A DNA stretch of 64,000 nucleotides, taken from contig NZ_BMMZ01000002.1 in the NCBI RefSeq assembly GCF_014646195.1, forward strand, positions 1 through 64,000, written 5' to 3'. Positions 35,273-43,743 of this stretch are shown here, piece after piece; within the stretch, counting starts at the first letter, position 1, and each line of letters opens with the position of its first letter. The DNA is from Microlunatus endophyticus. GTDB taxonomy: Bacteria; Actinomycetota; Actinomycetes; Propionibacteriales; Propionibacteriaceae. Both the position numbers and the translations under genes were made by a program. The notes under the pieces were generated by a model that saw nothing but the letters and a program-made list of their open reading frames with translations, searched no databases and had not been told where the DNA came from.

Positions 35273-36144
35273 CCCTCGCGCTCCAGCCGTGGATCGAGGA
35301 CATCCCGGAGACCGTCACCCAGCAGGTTGAATCCGAGCACGGTCAGCGCGATCGCGCAGCCCGGCCAGACGATCAGCAGCGGATCGCTGAAGACGTAGGT
35401 CTGGGACTCCTGCAGCATTCGTCCCCAACTGGGCGTCGGCGCCGGGGTGCCGAGTCCGAGATAGGACAGGGCCGCCTCGGCGAGCACCGCGACGGCGAAA
35501 TTCACCGACGCCTGGACGATCAGCACACCGCCGACATTGGGCAGGATGTGCCGGACCGCGGTGAACCACCAGCCACGGCCGGAGGCGCGCGCCGCCAGGA
35601 TGTATTCGCGGCTCATCACCTGCAGTGTGCCGCTGCGGGTCACCCGGGCGAAGGCCGGCGCGGTGCCGATGCCGAGGGCGAACATCGCCGTCACCGCACT
35701 GCCGCCCCAGATCGCCCCGAAGGTGATGGCCAGCAGCAGCGCCGGAAATGCCTGCATGATGTCGTTCCAGCGCATCAGCCAGGTGTCGGCCCGGTAGCCG
35801 GAGCTGCCGGCGACGATACCGATCGGGACGCCGATCACCGCCGCCACCGCGACCGCGACGACGCCGACGAGCAAGGTGGTGCGGCTGCCGGCGATGATCA
35901 CCGAGGCGATGTCGTGGCCGAAGGAGTCGGTCCCCAGCCAGTGCAAGCCGGACGGCCCCCGGAGCCGGATGGTGACGTCGACGGCAGTTGGGTCGTACGG
36001 CAGCCAGAAGAACGAGACCACACACGCCAGCACGACCAGGCCCACCAGCACCGCACCAGCGACCAGGGTCGGGTTGGCCCGGCGGCGTACGGGTCCGCTG
36101 TCGGTGCCCGACTGGTTGTCGGGGAGCAGGGAAACCGCTGTCAT
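35269..36144 (-). CDS. oligopeptide ABC transporter permease, DppC-like
   Basis: A 291-residue inner-membrane permease with about six helices. Markers: the LRGPSGLHWLGTDSFGHDIASVIIAG segment after helix 1, and the EAA coupling loop YILAARASGRGWWFTAVRHILPNV (about residues 180-203). Its ATG is the last of a chain of tandemly repeated AGGAG...ATG units, each overlapping the TGA of a preceding mini-ORF, so translation is probably coupled to dppB through several reinitiations. The stop overlaps the ATPase start. Confidence 0.94.
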   Translation of the reverse strand: MTAVSLLPDNQSGTDSGPVRRRANPTLVAGAVLVGLVVLACVVSFFWLPYDPTAVDVTIRLRGPSGLHWLGTDSFGHDIASVIIAGSRTTLLVGVVAVAVAAVIGVPIGIVAGSSGYRADTWLMRWNDIMQAFPALLLAITFGAIWGGSAVTAMFALGIGTAPAFARVTRSGTLQVMSREYILAARASGRGWWFTAVRHILPNVGGVLIVQASVNFAVAVLAEAALSYLGLGTPAPTPSWGRMLQESQTYVFSDPLLIVWPGCAIALTVLGFNLLGDGLRDVLDPRLEREG

Positions 36145-36200
36145 GCCCGACTCCTCATGCCCGACTCCTCATGCCCGACTCCTCATGCCCGACTCCTCAT
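36142..36200 (-). repeat. 14-bp tandem repeat forming four coupled pentapeptide mini-ORFs before dppC
   Basis: On the minus strand AGGAGTCGGGCATG occurs four times without a gap (36142-36197), preceded by another ATG (36200-36198). Each unit carries a Shine-Dalgarno (AGGAG) 6 nt before an ATG. Reading from each of the ATGs at 36200, 36186, 36172 and 36158 gives Met-Arg-Ser-Arg-Ala then TGA, and this TGA overlaps the next ATG as ATGA. The fourth stop overlaps the dppC start. Since 14 is not a multiple of three, each unit shifts frame, yet every unit is closed by its own stop. Confidence 0.9.
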
Positions 36201-36244
36201 GGTCGTCTCTCCACGGGTCGTCTCTCCACGGGTCGACTCCTCAT
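36197..36244 (-). CDS. 15-codon mini-ORF linking dppB to the repeat chain
   Basis: It starts at an ATG overlapping the dppB stop (ATGA), reads MRSRPVERRPVERRP and ends at TGA overlapping the first repeat-unit ATG. Its middle is a 15-bp direct duplication (GTGGAGAGACGACCC). The start itself is followed by AGGAGTCG, the same string as in the repeat unit, so the whole dppB-dppC junction looks as though it grew by slippage from one original junction. Whether the peptide is made is unknown. Confidence 0.45.
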   Translation of the reverse strand: MRSRPVERRPVERRP

Positions 36245-37188
36245 CGTGACGTCCGCAGCCGCGGGTCGATCACCGCGTAGAGCAGATCCACCAGCAGATT
36301 GATCACCAGCACGATCGCGACGATCACCATCACGATGCCCTGGATCTGGATCAGGTCCCGGTTCTGCACCGACTGCACCAACAGGCTGCCGATCCCTGGC
36401 ACGACGAACACCGACTCGATCACGATCGCGCCGACGAACAGCGCCGCGAGCTCGATCCCGGTGATGGTCAAGACCGGGATCAGCGCGTTGCGCAGACCGT
36501 GCCGGATCAGTGCCCGGAACGGTGTCAGCCCCTTCGACCTGGCAGTCCGCATGAAGTCCTCGCGCATGATGTCGAGCACCGCGGACCGGACGTATCGGCT
36601 GAGGATCGCGCCCTGGATCAGCCCCAGCGACAACGCCGGCAACAGCAGATGTCGCAGGAAATCTCCGAACCCCTCGATCGGCGCCACCCAGCCGCTGGCC
36701 GGCAGCCAGTGCAGGGTGACTGCGAAGACGATCACCAGCAGCAGGCCGGCCAGGAAGCCCGGGACCGCGACCGCCAGCTGGCTCAGCGCGCTGAGTACCG
36801 CACCGGAGATCCGGCCCTGGCCGTAGGCCGCGAAGACGCCGACCGGCAGGGCGACGCAGATCGCGATGATCATGGCCGAGATCACCAGGATCAGCGAGAC
36901 CTGCAGATGATCCGAAACCGCGGCGGCGACCGGCTGGTGGGTGACATAGGAGGTGCCGAGATCGCCGTGCAGCATCCCGCCGACCCATTCCAGGTACCGG
37001 ACTACCAGCGGCCGGTCGAGCCCCATCTCGTTGCGCAGTGCCGCGACCGCTTGCGGGGTCGCGTCCACACCGAGCATCGTCCGCGCGACGTCACCGGGCA
37101 GGATCGCCAGCAGTCCGAACACCACGATCGAGGCGACCAGCAGGGTCAGCACGAAGAGTGCTGCCCTGCGGATCAGCCGGATCGCCAC
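36241..37188 (-). CDS. oligopeptide ABC transporter permease, DppB-like
   Basis: A 315-residue permease with about six helices. Markers: N-terminal helix followed by the family's outer domain with LPGDVARTMLG, LRNEMGLDRPLVVRYLEWVGGMLHGDLGTSY, and the EAA loop DFMRTARSKGLTPFRALIRHGLRNALIP (about residues 210-237). The 45-bp gap after the binding-protein gene contains no feature I can name. The stop overlaps the first mini-ORF. Confidence 0.94.
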   Translation of the reverse strand: MAIRLIRRAALFVLTLLVASIVVFGLLAILPGDVARTMLGVDATPQAVAALRNEMGLDRPLVVRYLEWVGGMLHGDLGTSYVTHQPVAAAVSDHLQVSLILVISAMIIAICVALPVGVFAAYGQGRISGAVLSALSQLAVAVPGFLAGLLLVIVFAVTLHWLPASGWVAPIEGFGDFLRHLLLPALSLGLIQGAILSRYVRSAVLDIMREDFMRTARSKGLTPFRALIRHGLRNALIPVLTITGIELAALFVGAIVIESVFVVPGIGSLLVQSVQNRDLIQIQGIVMVIVAIVLVINLLVDLLYAVIDPRLRTSR

Positions 37189-37233
37189 GCCTCAGCTCCC
37201 ATGATCGACAAGATGATCAACACCGACCCGCGA

Positions 37234-38808
37234 TCAGGACGGGTTGCTGACGCCGGTCAGGTCGAGCGATACGCCGTTGTCGTTGGCCGAGATCCCGGTC
37301 ACCGACTTCTTGGCGAAGACGATGTTCGGCGCGTTGTAGAGCCAGTCACCCGGCACATCGTCGGCCAGCACATCCACGACCTGCTTCATGTCGTCGGCGT
37401 ACGGCTTGTCGCCTGGTGCCGCGGCGGCCCGGCTGAGCAGCTTCTGGACCTTCGGGTTGTTGTAGTTCCAGTAGTAGTCCGGATCGCCGTAGTTGAAGAT
37501 GTTGCGCGACTCGACGTGGTTGATCACCGTCAGCTGGTAATCCTTCTGGGTGAAGGTCTTGTCCAGCCAGACCGCCGGGAATTCCTGCGTGTGCAGGTTC
37601 ACCGTGACGCCGACCTTGGACAGATCGGACTTCACGATCTGGGCGATCGTCTGGCAGTAGGGCAGATTCGGGACGTTGAAGTCCACGGTCACTTTGCTCT
37701 TGCCCGCAGCCGCCAGCAATTGCTTGGCCTTGGCCGGATCGTACGGGTACTTGTCGGCCAGATCGCTGTACCACGGGTCGGTCGGCGGCACCGGCGCGCC
37801 CAGCACCTTGCCCAGGCCCTCGGTGACCGCGGTGTCGATCGCCTTGCGGTCGACGCCGTAGACGATCGCCTGCCGGACCCGCTTGTCGTTGAAGGGCGCC
37901 TTGCCGGGATTCATCGACATCACGGTGATGCCCTGGGTGGTGCCGATCTCGACCTTGTACCGGTCATCGGACTGGAACTGCTTGACCTGATCGGCCGCCT
38001 GGCTTTCGTAGACGGCGTCGATATCGCCGCTGCGCAGGGCGTTGACCGGAGCATTGGCGTCGGCGTAGTAGCGCAGCGTCACCTGGCTGAGCTTCGGTTC
38101 GGTACCCCAGTACTTGTCGTTGCGCTTCAGGATCAACGACTCGTTGGTGTTGTAGCGGTCGACGACATAGGGGCCGGTGCCGATCGCGGTCGTGGCGAGA
38201 TTGCTGACCTCGTTGGGATCGAACATCGCCCCCAGCGGGCCGGCCAGCCAGAACAGCAGGTTGTTGTCGGGCTCCTTGAGATTGATCTTGACCTCGGTGT
38301 CGGAGACCGCGTCGACAGATTTGATCGCCGCCAGGTAGGTCGGCGTGTTGGCCTTCCACTTCGGGACCCGATCCAGGCTGAATTTGACGTTGCTGGCGGT
38401 GAACGGGTCGCCGTTGGAGAATTTCACGCCCGATTGCAGCTGGAAGTCGTAGGTCAGCCGGTCGCTGCTGATCGTCCAGGACTTGGCCAGCAGCGGCTGG
38501 ACCGCCGCTTTCCCGTCCAGCTTCACCAGGCCCTCGTAGACGTTGTACATCAGCGCCTGCGGGATGGCCGCGCCCGCGGTCTGGGTCATGTCCAGATTGG
38601 CCGGGGCAGCCCCGAGGCCGACCTGGAGGGTCTGGTTGCTCGCTCCGCCGGAGGTGCTGCCGTTGTTGCTGCCGTCGGTGCCGCCGGCGTTGTCCCCGGC
38701 GCCGGCCGAGCACGCGGCAGCCAGCAGGGCGATGCCGGCCAGCAAGGTGCCGGCGGCGATCCGCAGTCGGCGCGCGGGGCGTACCGCCGCGGAGGTTGGC
38801 TTGCTCAT
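37234..38808 (-). CDS. peptide/solute-binding lipoprotein of the Dpp-like transporter (SBP_bac_5)
   Basis: A 524-residue lipoprotein that captures the substrate outside the membrane. Signal peptide: basic RPARRLR, hydrophobic core, lipobox LLAAACS with the lipidated Cys near residue 33, then a Gly/Ser/Asn-rich tether. The mature part follows the family-5 pattern: NLDMTQTAGAAIPQALMYNVYEGLV, GVKFSNGDPFTASNVKFSLDRV, GTGPYVVDRYNTNESLILKRNDKYWG, and KRVRQAIVYGVDRKAID. ATG at 38808 follows AAGGG. Substrate could be a peptide, amide or nickel-like complex; the neighbouring amidase and P1 hydrolase suggest an amide-bonded oligomer. Confidence 0.93.
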   Translation of the reverse strand: MSKPTSAAVRPARRLRIAAGTLLAGIALLAAACSAGAGDNAGGTDGSNNGSTSGGASNQTLQVGLGAAPANLDMTQTAGAAIPQALMYNVYEGLVKLDGKAAVQPLLAKSWTISSDRLTYDFQLQSGVKFSNGDPFTASNVKFSLDRVPKWKANTPTYLAAIKSVDAVSDTEVKINLKEPDNNLLFWLAGPLGAMFDPNEVSNLATTAIGTGPYVVDRYNTNESLILKRNDKYWGTEPKLSQVTLRYYADANAPVNALRSGDIDAVYESQAADQVKQFQSDDRYKVEIGTTQGITVMSMNPGKAPFNDKRVRQAIVYGVDRKAIDTAVTEGLGKVLGAPVPPTDPWYSDLADKYPYDPAKAKQLLAAAGKSKVTVDFNVPNLPYCQTIAQIVKSDLSKVGVTVNLHTQEFPAVWLDKTFTQKDYQLTVINHVESRNIFNYGDPDYYWNYNNPKVQKLLSRAAAAPGDKPYADDMKQVVDVLADDVPGDWLYNAPNIVFAKKSVTGISANDNGVSLDLTGVSNPS

Positions 38809-38858
38809 GGTGAGCCCTTCTGTCAGCTCGGGCCGTCGGTTCCGGCGTTCCTGGTTGG

Positions 38859-38950
38859 TGATCATCAGCGCGGGACCCGGCGCAGGACCCGTCCCATGAT
38901 CATCGTGGGTGATCATTCTGGCGTTCAATCCCGATCACAGTTGCGGGATT
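38859..38950. promoter_or_regulatory. TGATCA boxes and inverted repeat upstream of the Dpp operon
   Basis: Three TGATCAT copies (38859, 38897 and 38910) and an inverted repeat AATCCCG-N10-CGGGATT (38927-38950) lie in the 160-bp gap between the amidase stop and the binding-protein start. The inverted repeat could terminate the amidase transcript or be an operator; a CAAAGTC direct repeat sits just beyond it. No clear -35/-10 pair was found. Confidence 0.3.
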
Positions 38951-38968
38951 TACAAAGTCTTCGCAAAG

Positions 38969-40381
38969 TCACTGACCGATCGTGATCTTCGGCCACGGCC
39001 GTACGGCGCTCGCCGGCCGGTTCACCTCGTAGAAGGCCGCGGCGGCCAGCAGTCCGCGGTCGTCGAACCGGCGGCCGGCGAGCTGAACGCCGATCGGCCG
39101 GCCGTCGGCGGTGAAACCGCAGTTGATGCTGAGCGAGGGCTGGCCCGACATGTTGTACGGCATGCAGAAGCCGATGTGGTCCATCGCATGGTCCACATCG
39201 TTGCTGGGCATCGGCCATTCGGCTGGATAGGTCGGTTCCGGCGAGGTAGGGGAGATCACCAGGTCGTACGGGGCGGTCGCGGCCAGGGTGCGGCGCGCGA
39301 TCTCGATCTGCGCGTTCGCGCCGGCGGTCGCCTCCGGTCCGCCGAGGCCCTCGCCGGCCCGGCACCATTCCGCGATGAAGGGCAGCAGCAGCTCCCGGCG
39401 CTCCTCCGGCAGCGCCAGATAGTCGTTCCAGTGCCCGACCCGCCAGAACAGGTCGACCTTCTCCAGCAGGTCCGGAGTGAGGAACGGATCCAGCGGCTCG
39501 ACCGTCGCCCCGGCCGCGGCGAACACGGCGGCAGCGGAGCGTACGGCCTCGCTCACTTCGGACTCGACCGGAGTCCCGGTACCTGCCTCCAGCAGCAGGC
39601 CGATCCGCAGCCGGGCCGGCTCGATGTCGAGATCCTGCCAGGGGATCGGCTGGTCCGGGAGGCTGTAGGGGTCGCGTTCGTCCGGCCCGGAGACCAGCGG
39701 CATGGCCAGCGCGATGTCGGCCACGGTCCGAGACAGCGGGCCGATGGTGCGCCCGGTGTAGGTCGGATCGACCGGGATCCGGCCGTAACTCGGCTTGTAG
39801 CCCAGGCAGCCGTTCCAGGTCGCGGGCAACCGGATCGAGCCGCCGATGTCGCTGCCGAAGTTGAGTGGGGCATAGCCGGCGGCCGTCGCAGCGCCGGCAC
39901 CCGAGCTGGAGCCGCCCGGGTTCCAGGCGGGATTCCACGGGTTGCGGGTCGTCTCATGCAGCGAGGAGACGCCCGAGGACAGCATGCCCCAGTCCGGCAT
40001 CGTGGTCTTGCCGAGGACGATCGCACCGGCGGCGTACAGACGCTCGGCGATCGGTGCGGTACGGATCGCAGGGACCGGGGGACTGGCGGCGGTGCCCCAG
40101 CGGGTCGGTTCGCCCGCGACATCCACGTTTTCCTTGATCGTCACCGTGACACCGTCCAGCGGTCCCAGTGGTGCACCGTCGGCCCAGCGCTTCTCGCTGG
40201 CCTGGGCTGCGGCCAATGCCTGGTCGGCGTAGATGATCTGCAGCGCGTGCAGCGTCGGCTCGCCTGCAGCGACACGGGCCAGTGCCGCTTCGGCCACCTC
40301 GACCGGGGACAGCTCGCCGGCCTGGTAGCCGGCCCGCTGCCCGACCGCGTCGAGGTCGGCGATGTGGTCACGATCCGCCAT
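38969..40381 (-). CDS. amidase (amidase-signature family)
   Basis: Hydrolyses amide bonds with a Ser-cisSer-Lys triad. In the 470-residue protein the Lys is in GVTVTIKENVDVAGEPT (about residue 83), followed by AGAIVLGKTTMPDWGM, the Gly/Ser signature NPGGSSSGAGAATAAGYAPLNFGSDIGGSIRLPA (cis-Ser and nucleophile Ser, about 155-185) and GLKP-like LGYKPSYGRIP. The substrate is not fixed by these motifs. It lies just upstream of a peptide-type ABC operon that ends with a P1-family amidohydrolase, so uptake and hydrolysis of amide-linked compounds is a reasonable joint role. Cytosolic, ATG start. Confidence 0.92.
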   Translation of the reverse strand: MADRDHIADLDAVGQRAGYQAGELSPVEVAEAALARVAAGEPTLHALQIIYADQALAAAQASEKRWADGAPLGPLDGVTVTIKENVDVAGEPTRWGTAASPPVPAIRTAPIAERLYAAGAIVLGKTTMPDWGMLSSGVSSLHETTRNPWNPAWNPGGSSSGAGAATAAGYAPLNFGSDIGGSIRLPATWNGCLGYKPSYGRIPVDPTYTGRTIGPLSRTVADIALAMPLVSGPDERDPYSLPDQPIPWQDLDIEPARLRIGLLLEAGTGTPVESEVSEAVRSAAAVFAAAGATVEPLDPFLTPDLLEKVDLFWRVGHWNDYLALPEERRELLLPFIAEWCRAGEGLGGPEATAGANAQIEIARRTLAATAPYDLVISPTSPEPTYPAEWPMPSNDVDHAMDHIGFCMPYNMSGQPSLSINCGFTADGRPIGVQLAGRRFDDRGLLAAAAFYEVNRPASAVRPWPKITIGQ

Positions 40382-40567
40382 CCGGGCCCTCCGCTCGCTA
40401 GCTCAGTGTGCGTACGCTACCGCCGCCGGGCCTGGGGTCGGGACCGGGTCTCGCGCGGGGCCCGGCGGCGCGACCGGCCGCGCCGAGACGCCACATGAAC
40501 CGTGTGAGATCCAACAGCTGCCGTGTTAAGTCGGGGTCTATGCTGGGGCCGTTGGCCGGCAATCCCG

Positions 40568-40593
40568 GTGCAGCCGGTTAGTGCAGCCGGTTA
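40568..40593. repeat. 13-bp tandem duplication in the 281-bp gap before the tetrulose-kinase gene
   Basis: GTGCAGCCGGTTA occurs twice without a gap. Further right, GGCACGTCCGAG occurs twice 15 bp apart (about 40619-40645). The rest of the 40382-40662 gap shows no gene. Either repeat could be a binding site for the DeoR regulator encoded at the end of the cluster, but nothing proves it. Confidence 0.5.
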
Positions 40594-40662
40594 GTTCGGG
40601 GAACACACGTACGAGATGGGCACGTCCGAGTCAGGCACGTCCGAGATAGGAAAACGACACCG

Positions 40663-42396
40663 ATGTCCTACATCAGTAACGACCCCGCGCGGTTCAGCGA
40701 AGAAGCGACCGCCGGATTCGTCGCCGCTCATGCCGATCTGGTCCGCGCCGTACCGGGCGGTGTGGCCCGACGGACCGCGACGCCGCAGGGCCGGGTGGCG
40801 GTCGTCATCGGTGGCGGCTCCGGTCACTACCCGGCCTTCGCCGGGCTGGTCGGGCCGGGACTGGCCTCGGGTGCCGCCGTCGGCAATGTCTTCGCGTCGC
40901 CGTCGGGTCAGCAGGTCTACAACGTCGCCAAGGCCGTCGAGAACGGCGGCGGCGTGCTGCTGACCTGTGGCAACTACGCCGGTGATGTGTTGAACTTCAA
41001 CCAGGCAAGGGATCGGCTGAAGGCCGAGGGCTTCGCCGCGGAGACCTTCTTCGCCACCGACGACATCTCATCGGCCAAGCCCGACGAGGCCGAGAAGCGG
41101 CGCGGGATCGCGGCCGCGCTCGCGGTCTACAAGGTCGCCTCCGCCGCCGCCGAGGACGGCCGCTCGCTGGACGAGGTGGTCGCGTTGGCCAAGCGGGTCA
41201 ACGACAACTGCCGCACCCTCGGCGTCGCCTTCTCCGGTTGTACGCTCCCGGGCGCCGACGAGCCGCTCTTCACCGTTCCCGCCGGCCGGATGGGCGTTGG
41301 CGTCGGGATCCACGGCGAGCCGGGCATCGACGAGACCGACCGGCTGACGTCGGCGGAGCTGGCCGAGATGTTGTGGAAGGCCGTGTACGCCGAGAAGCCG
41401 GAGGGCGCCGGCAGCCGGGCGCTGGTCTTTGTCAACGGCCTCGGGTCGGTCAAGAACGAGGAGCTGTTCATCCTCTTCAACGACATCGGTCCGCTGGCCG
41501 AGCGGGACGGCGTGGAGATCGCCGGGATCGAGGTCGGGGAACTGGTCACCAGCTTCGAGATGGCCGGCGTCTCGCTGTCGCTGGTCTGGGTGGACGACGA
41601 GATCCTGGACTACTGGAACCGACCGGCCTACACCTCCGGTTATCGCAAGGGCAGCGTCGGATCGCAGGCGGGTCAGGACGGCGACGTCGAGGTCCTGGAG
41701 GATGTCGACGAGGCCGAGGCGATCGAGGTCGGCGAGGCCAGCGAGGAGTCCCGGCGGGCCGCCGAGTTCGCGGCCGAGCTGCTGCAGACCGTGCACGCCA
41801 CCATTCGCGAGCATCAGGACGAGCTGGGCAGGCTCGACGCCATCGCCGGCGACGGCGACCACGGCATCGGTATGGAGCGCGGGGCGCGGGCCGCGGCCGA
41901 GACCGCACAGCAGCTGCTTGAGCGCGGACCGGGCGCCCAGACCTTGCTGGTCGAGGCAGGCGCCGCCTGGGGTGCGCAGGCCGGCGGCACCTCCGGGGTG
42001 ATCTGGGGTGCGCTGCTGGACGGTATCGGCCGGGCGCTCGGGGACGACGCTGCCGCGACCCCCGATTCGGCGGTGGCCGGAGTCCGGCAGGGCGCCGAAG
42101 CGGTCACGAGGATCGGCGGCGCGCACCCGGGGGACAAGACGATGGTGGACGCGCTGCATCCGTTCGTGGAGACGCTGGGCGAGCAGGTGGACAGCGGCGA
42201 GTCGCTGGCCGCCGGCTGGCAGGCCGCTGCCGCTGCCTCGACCGAGGCGGCCGAGGCCACGAAGGACCTGCTGCCGAAGCTCGGCCGGGCCCGGCCGCAC
42301 GCGGAGAAGAGCCTCGGCACCCCGGACCCGGGCGCGATCTCGTTCGCTCTGATCGTCACCGCGGTCGGCGAGAAGCTCGCCTCCCGGGAACGCTGA
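40663..42396 (+). CDS. DhaK-DhaL fused dihydroxyacetone/erythrulose kinase
   Basis: ATP-dependent kinase of short ketoses, 577 residues. DhaK half (about 1-330): GRVAVVIGGGSGHYPAFAGLVG, GNVFASP, VLLTCGNYAGDVLNF, and GVGVGIHGEPGIDET with the His that covalently binds the substrate (about residue 214). DhaL half (about 370-577): LDAIAGDGDHGIGMERGA with the Mg/nucleotide Asp residues, GAAWGAQAGGTSGVIWGALL, GDKTMVDALHPF and a C-terminal GRARPHAEKSLGTPDPGAISFALI. Such fused kinases phosphorylate dihydroxyacetone or, in tetritol pathways, D- or L-erythrulose. The two isomerase genes behind it favour erythrulose. First gene of the operon. Confidence 0.9.
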   Translation: MSYISNDPARFSEEATAGFVAAHADLVRAVPGGVARRTATPQGRVAVVIGGGSGHYPAFAGLVGPGLASGAAVGNVFASPSGQQVYNVAKAVENGGGVLLTCGNYAGDVLNFNQARDRLKAEGFAAETFFATDDISSAKPDEAEKRRGIAAALAVYKVASAAAEDGRSLDEVVALAKRVNDNCRTLGVAFSGCTLPGADEPLFTVPAGRMGVGVGIHGEPGIDETDRLTSAELAEMLWKAVYAEKPEGAGSRALVFVNGLGSVKNEELFILFNDIGPLAERDGVEIAGIEVGELVTSFEMAGVSLSLVWVDDEILDYWNRPAYTSGYRKGSVGSQAGQDGDVEVLEDVDEAEAIEVGEASEESRRAAEFAAELLQTVHATIREHQDELGRLDAIAGDGDHGIGMERGARAAAETAQQLLERGPGAQTLLVEAGAAWGAQAGGTSGVIWGALLDGIGRALGDDAAATPDSAVAGVRQGAEAVTRIGGAHPGDKTMVDALHPFVETLGEQVDSGESLAAGWQAAAAASTEAAEATKDLLPKLGRARPHAEKSLGTPDPGAISFALIVTAVGEKLASRER

Positions 42397-42430
42397 AACG
42401 AATGGGTTGAAACCTTAGGAAGGAATGATC

Positions 42431-42934
42431 ATGGCTGACAAGAAGTGGCGGATCGTGGTCGGCAGTGATGATGCCGGCTTCGACTACAAGGAGGTCCTGA
42501 AGAAGGACCTGGAGAATTCCGATCTGGTGGAGTCGGTCGTCGACGCCGGTGTCGATGCCGACGGGCACACGCCGTATCCGACGGTCGCGATCGGGGCCGC
42601 GGAGATGGTGGCCCGCGGCGAGGCCGACCGGGCGCTCCTGGTCTGCGGGACCGGTCTCGGCGTCGCGATCTCGGCGAACAAGGTGCCGGGGATCCGGGCG
42701 GTGACCGCGCACGATCCGTTCTCGGTCGAGCGATCGGTGCTGTCCAACAACGCCCAGGTGTTGTGCTTCGGACAACGGGTGATCGGACTCGAACTGGCTC
42801 GCAAGTTGATCAAGGAATGGCTGACGTTGCACTTCGACGAGTCGAGTGCCTCGGCCGAGAAGGTCGCGGTGCTCACCGACTACGAGAACCGGACCGACGC
42901 CACAGCCGACCAGGCCACGGTCTCGGCCTGCTGA
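42431..42934 (+). CDS. RpiB/LacAB-family isomerase, likely D-erythrulose-4-phosphate isomerase (EryI/DerI-like)
   Basis: A 167-residue sugar-phosphate isomerase. It has the RpiB pattern [19 protein letters not shown] at the N-terminus, [46 protein letters not shown] and a C-terminal helical tail. [10 protein letters not shown] (rather than the usual SDHAG) and the HDPFSVERS loop are as I recall them in the erythritol enzymes EryI/DerI that convert D-erythrulose 4-phosphate to D-erythrose 4-phosphate. ATG at 42431 has AGGAAGG at 7 nt; an ATG two codons upstream overlaps that site. It follows the kinase by 34 bp. Confidence 0.85.
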   Translation: MADKKWRIVVGSDDAGFDYKEVLKKDLENSDLVESVVDAGVDADGHTPYPTVAIGAAEMVARGEADRALLVCGTGLGVAISANKVPGIRAVTAHDPFSVERSVLSNNAQVLCFGQRVIGLELARKLIKEWLTLHFDESSASAEKVAVLTDYENRTDATADQATVSAC

Positions 42935-42967
42935 GCCGGACTGCGTTTCCGATCGATCAGCCGACCG

Positions 42968-43729
42968 ATGGCAGCGGTATTCCTCGGCGTGAGCCTGAAG
43001 ATGTATCTCGACCACGCCACAACCCTGGGTTGGGTGCGGCAGGTGATGACGATCGCCGACCGGGCACCGGCGGTCGCCGCGGGTCGGGTGGAGCTCGCCG
43101 TGCTGCCGACCTTTGTCTCGATCGAGGCGGTTGCGGCGTTGGCCCGGGACACCGCGGTTGCCCATGGTGCGCAGGATCTCGGCTGGGCCGACCAGGGTGC
43201 GTTCACCGGCGAGGTCAGCGGTGCTGATCTTGCCGCGTTGGGCTGCCGGTACGTCGAGGTCGGACACGCCGAGCGCCGCCGGCTGTTCGGCGAGGACGAT
43301 GCGATCGTCGCCGCGAAATTCGCCGCAGCCGTCCGCAACGGGCTGGTTCCGATCCTGTGCGTCGGGGAGACCGAACGGATCGGTGCCGGGGCCGCGATCG
43401 AATTCTGCGTCGATCAGGTCCGGACCGCGCTGGATCAGGTCGAATGGGCGCCGGAGTTGATCATCGCGTACGAGCCGGTCTGGGCGATCGGCGCCGACCG
43501 GCCGGCCGGCGTTGATCACGTACGGACCGTCTGTGCCGGGATCCGCGCAGGTCTGGTCGGTGATCATCGGCTGTCGACGGTCCGGGTGATATACGGCGGC
43601 AGCGCTGGTCCCGGGCTGCTGACCCAGTTGGGCAGGGAAGCCGTCGACGGGCTGTTCCTGGGACGGTTCGCCCATGATCCGGCGGCGATGGCGACCATGG
43701 TCGACGAAGCCTCGGCGCTCGCGGACTGA
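42968..43729 (+). CDS. triosephosphate-isomerase-like enzyme, likely L-erythrulose-1-phosphate isomerase (EryH/LerI-like)
   Basis: A 253-residue TIM barrel. The catalytic Lys (FLGVSLKMYL), His (VEVGHAERR, TIM has GHSERR) and Glu (IIAYEPVWAIG) are kept, as is the phosphate loop VIYGGSAGPG. The Asn that normally precedes the Lys (NWKMN) is absent, which marks it as a paralogue rather than the glycolytic enzyme. In erythritol catabolism a TIM paralogue (EryH, LerI) isomerises L-erythrulose 1-phosphate to D-erythrulose 4-phosphate, passing it to the RpiB-like enzyme; both are adjacent here. Assignment rests on that neighbourhood. Confidence 0.85.
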   Translation: MAAVFLGVSLKMYLDHATTLGWVRQVMTIADRAPAVAAGRVELAVLPTFVSIEAVAALARDTAVAHGAQDLGWADQGAFTGEVSGADLAALGCRYVEVGHAERRRLFGEDDAIVAAKFAAAVRNGLVPILCVGETERIGAGAAIEFCVDQVRTALDQVEWAPELIIAYEPVWAIGADRPAGVDHVRTVCAGIRAGLVGDHRLSTVRVIYGGSAGPGLLTQLGREAVDGLFLGRFAHDPAAMATMVDEASALAD

Positions 43730-43743
43730 CCAGGCGATCGGAC

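Noticed and set aside
36499..38985. Open frame of about 828 codons on the plus strand
   Set aside because: Antisense shadow of the dppB and binding-protein genes.
42968..43729. Housekeeping triosephosphate isomerase (tpiA)
   Set aside because: The conserved Asn before the active-site Lys is missing and the gene lies with a tetrulose-type kinase, an RpiB-like isomerase and a DeoR regulator rather than gap-pgk.
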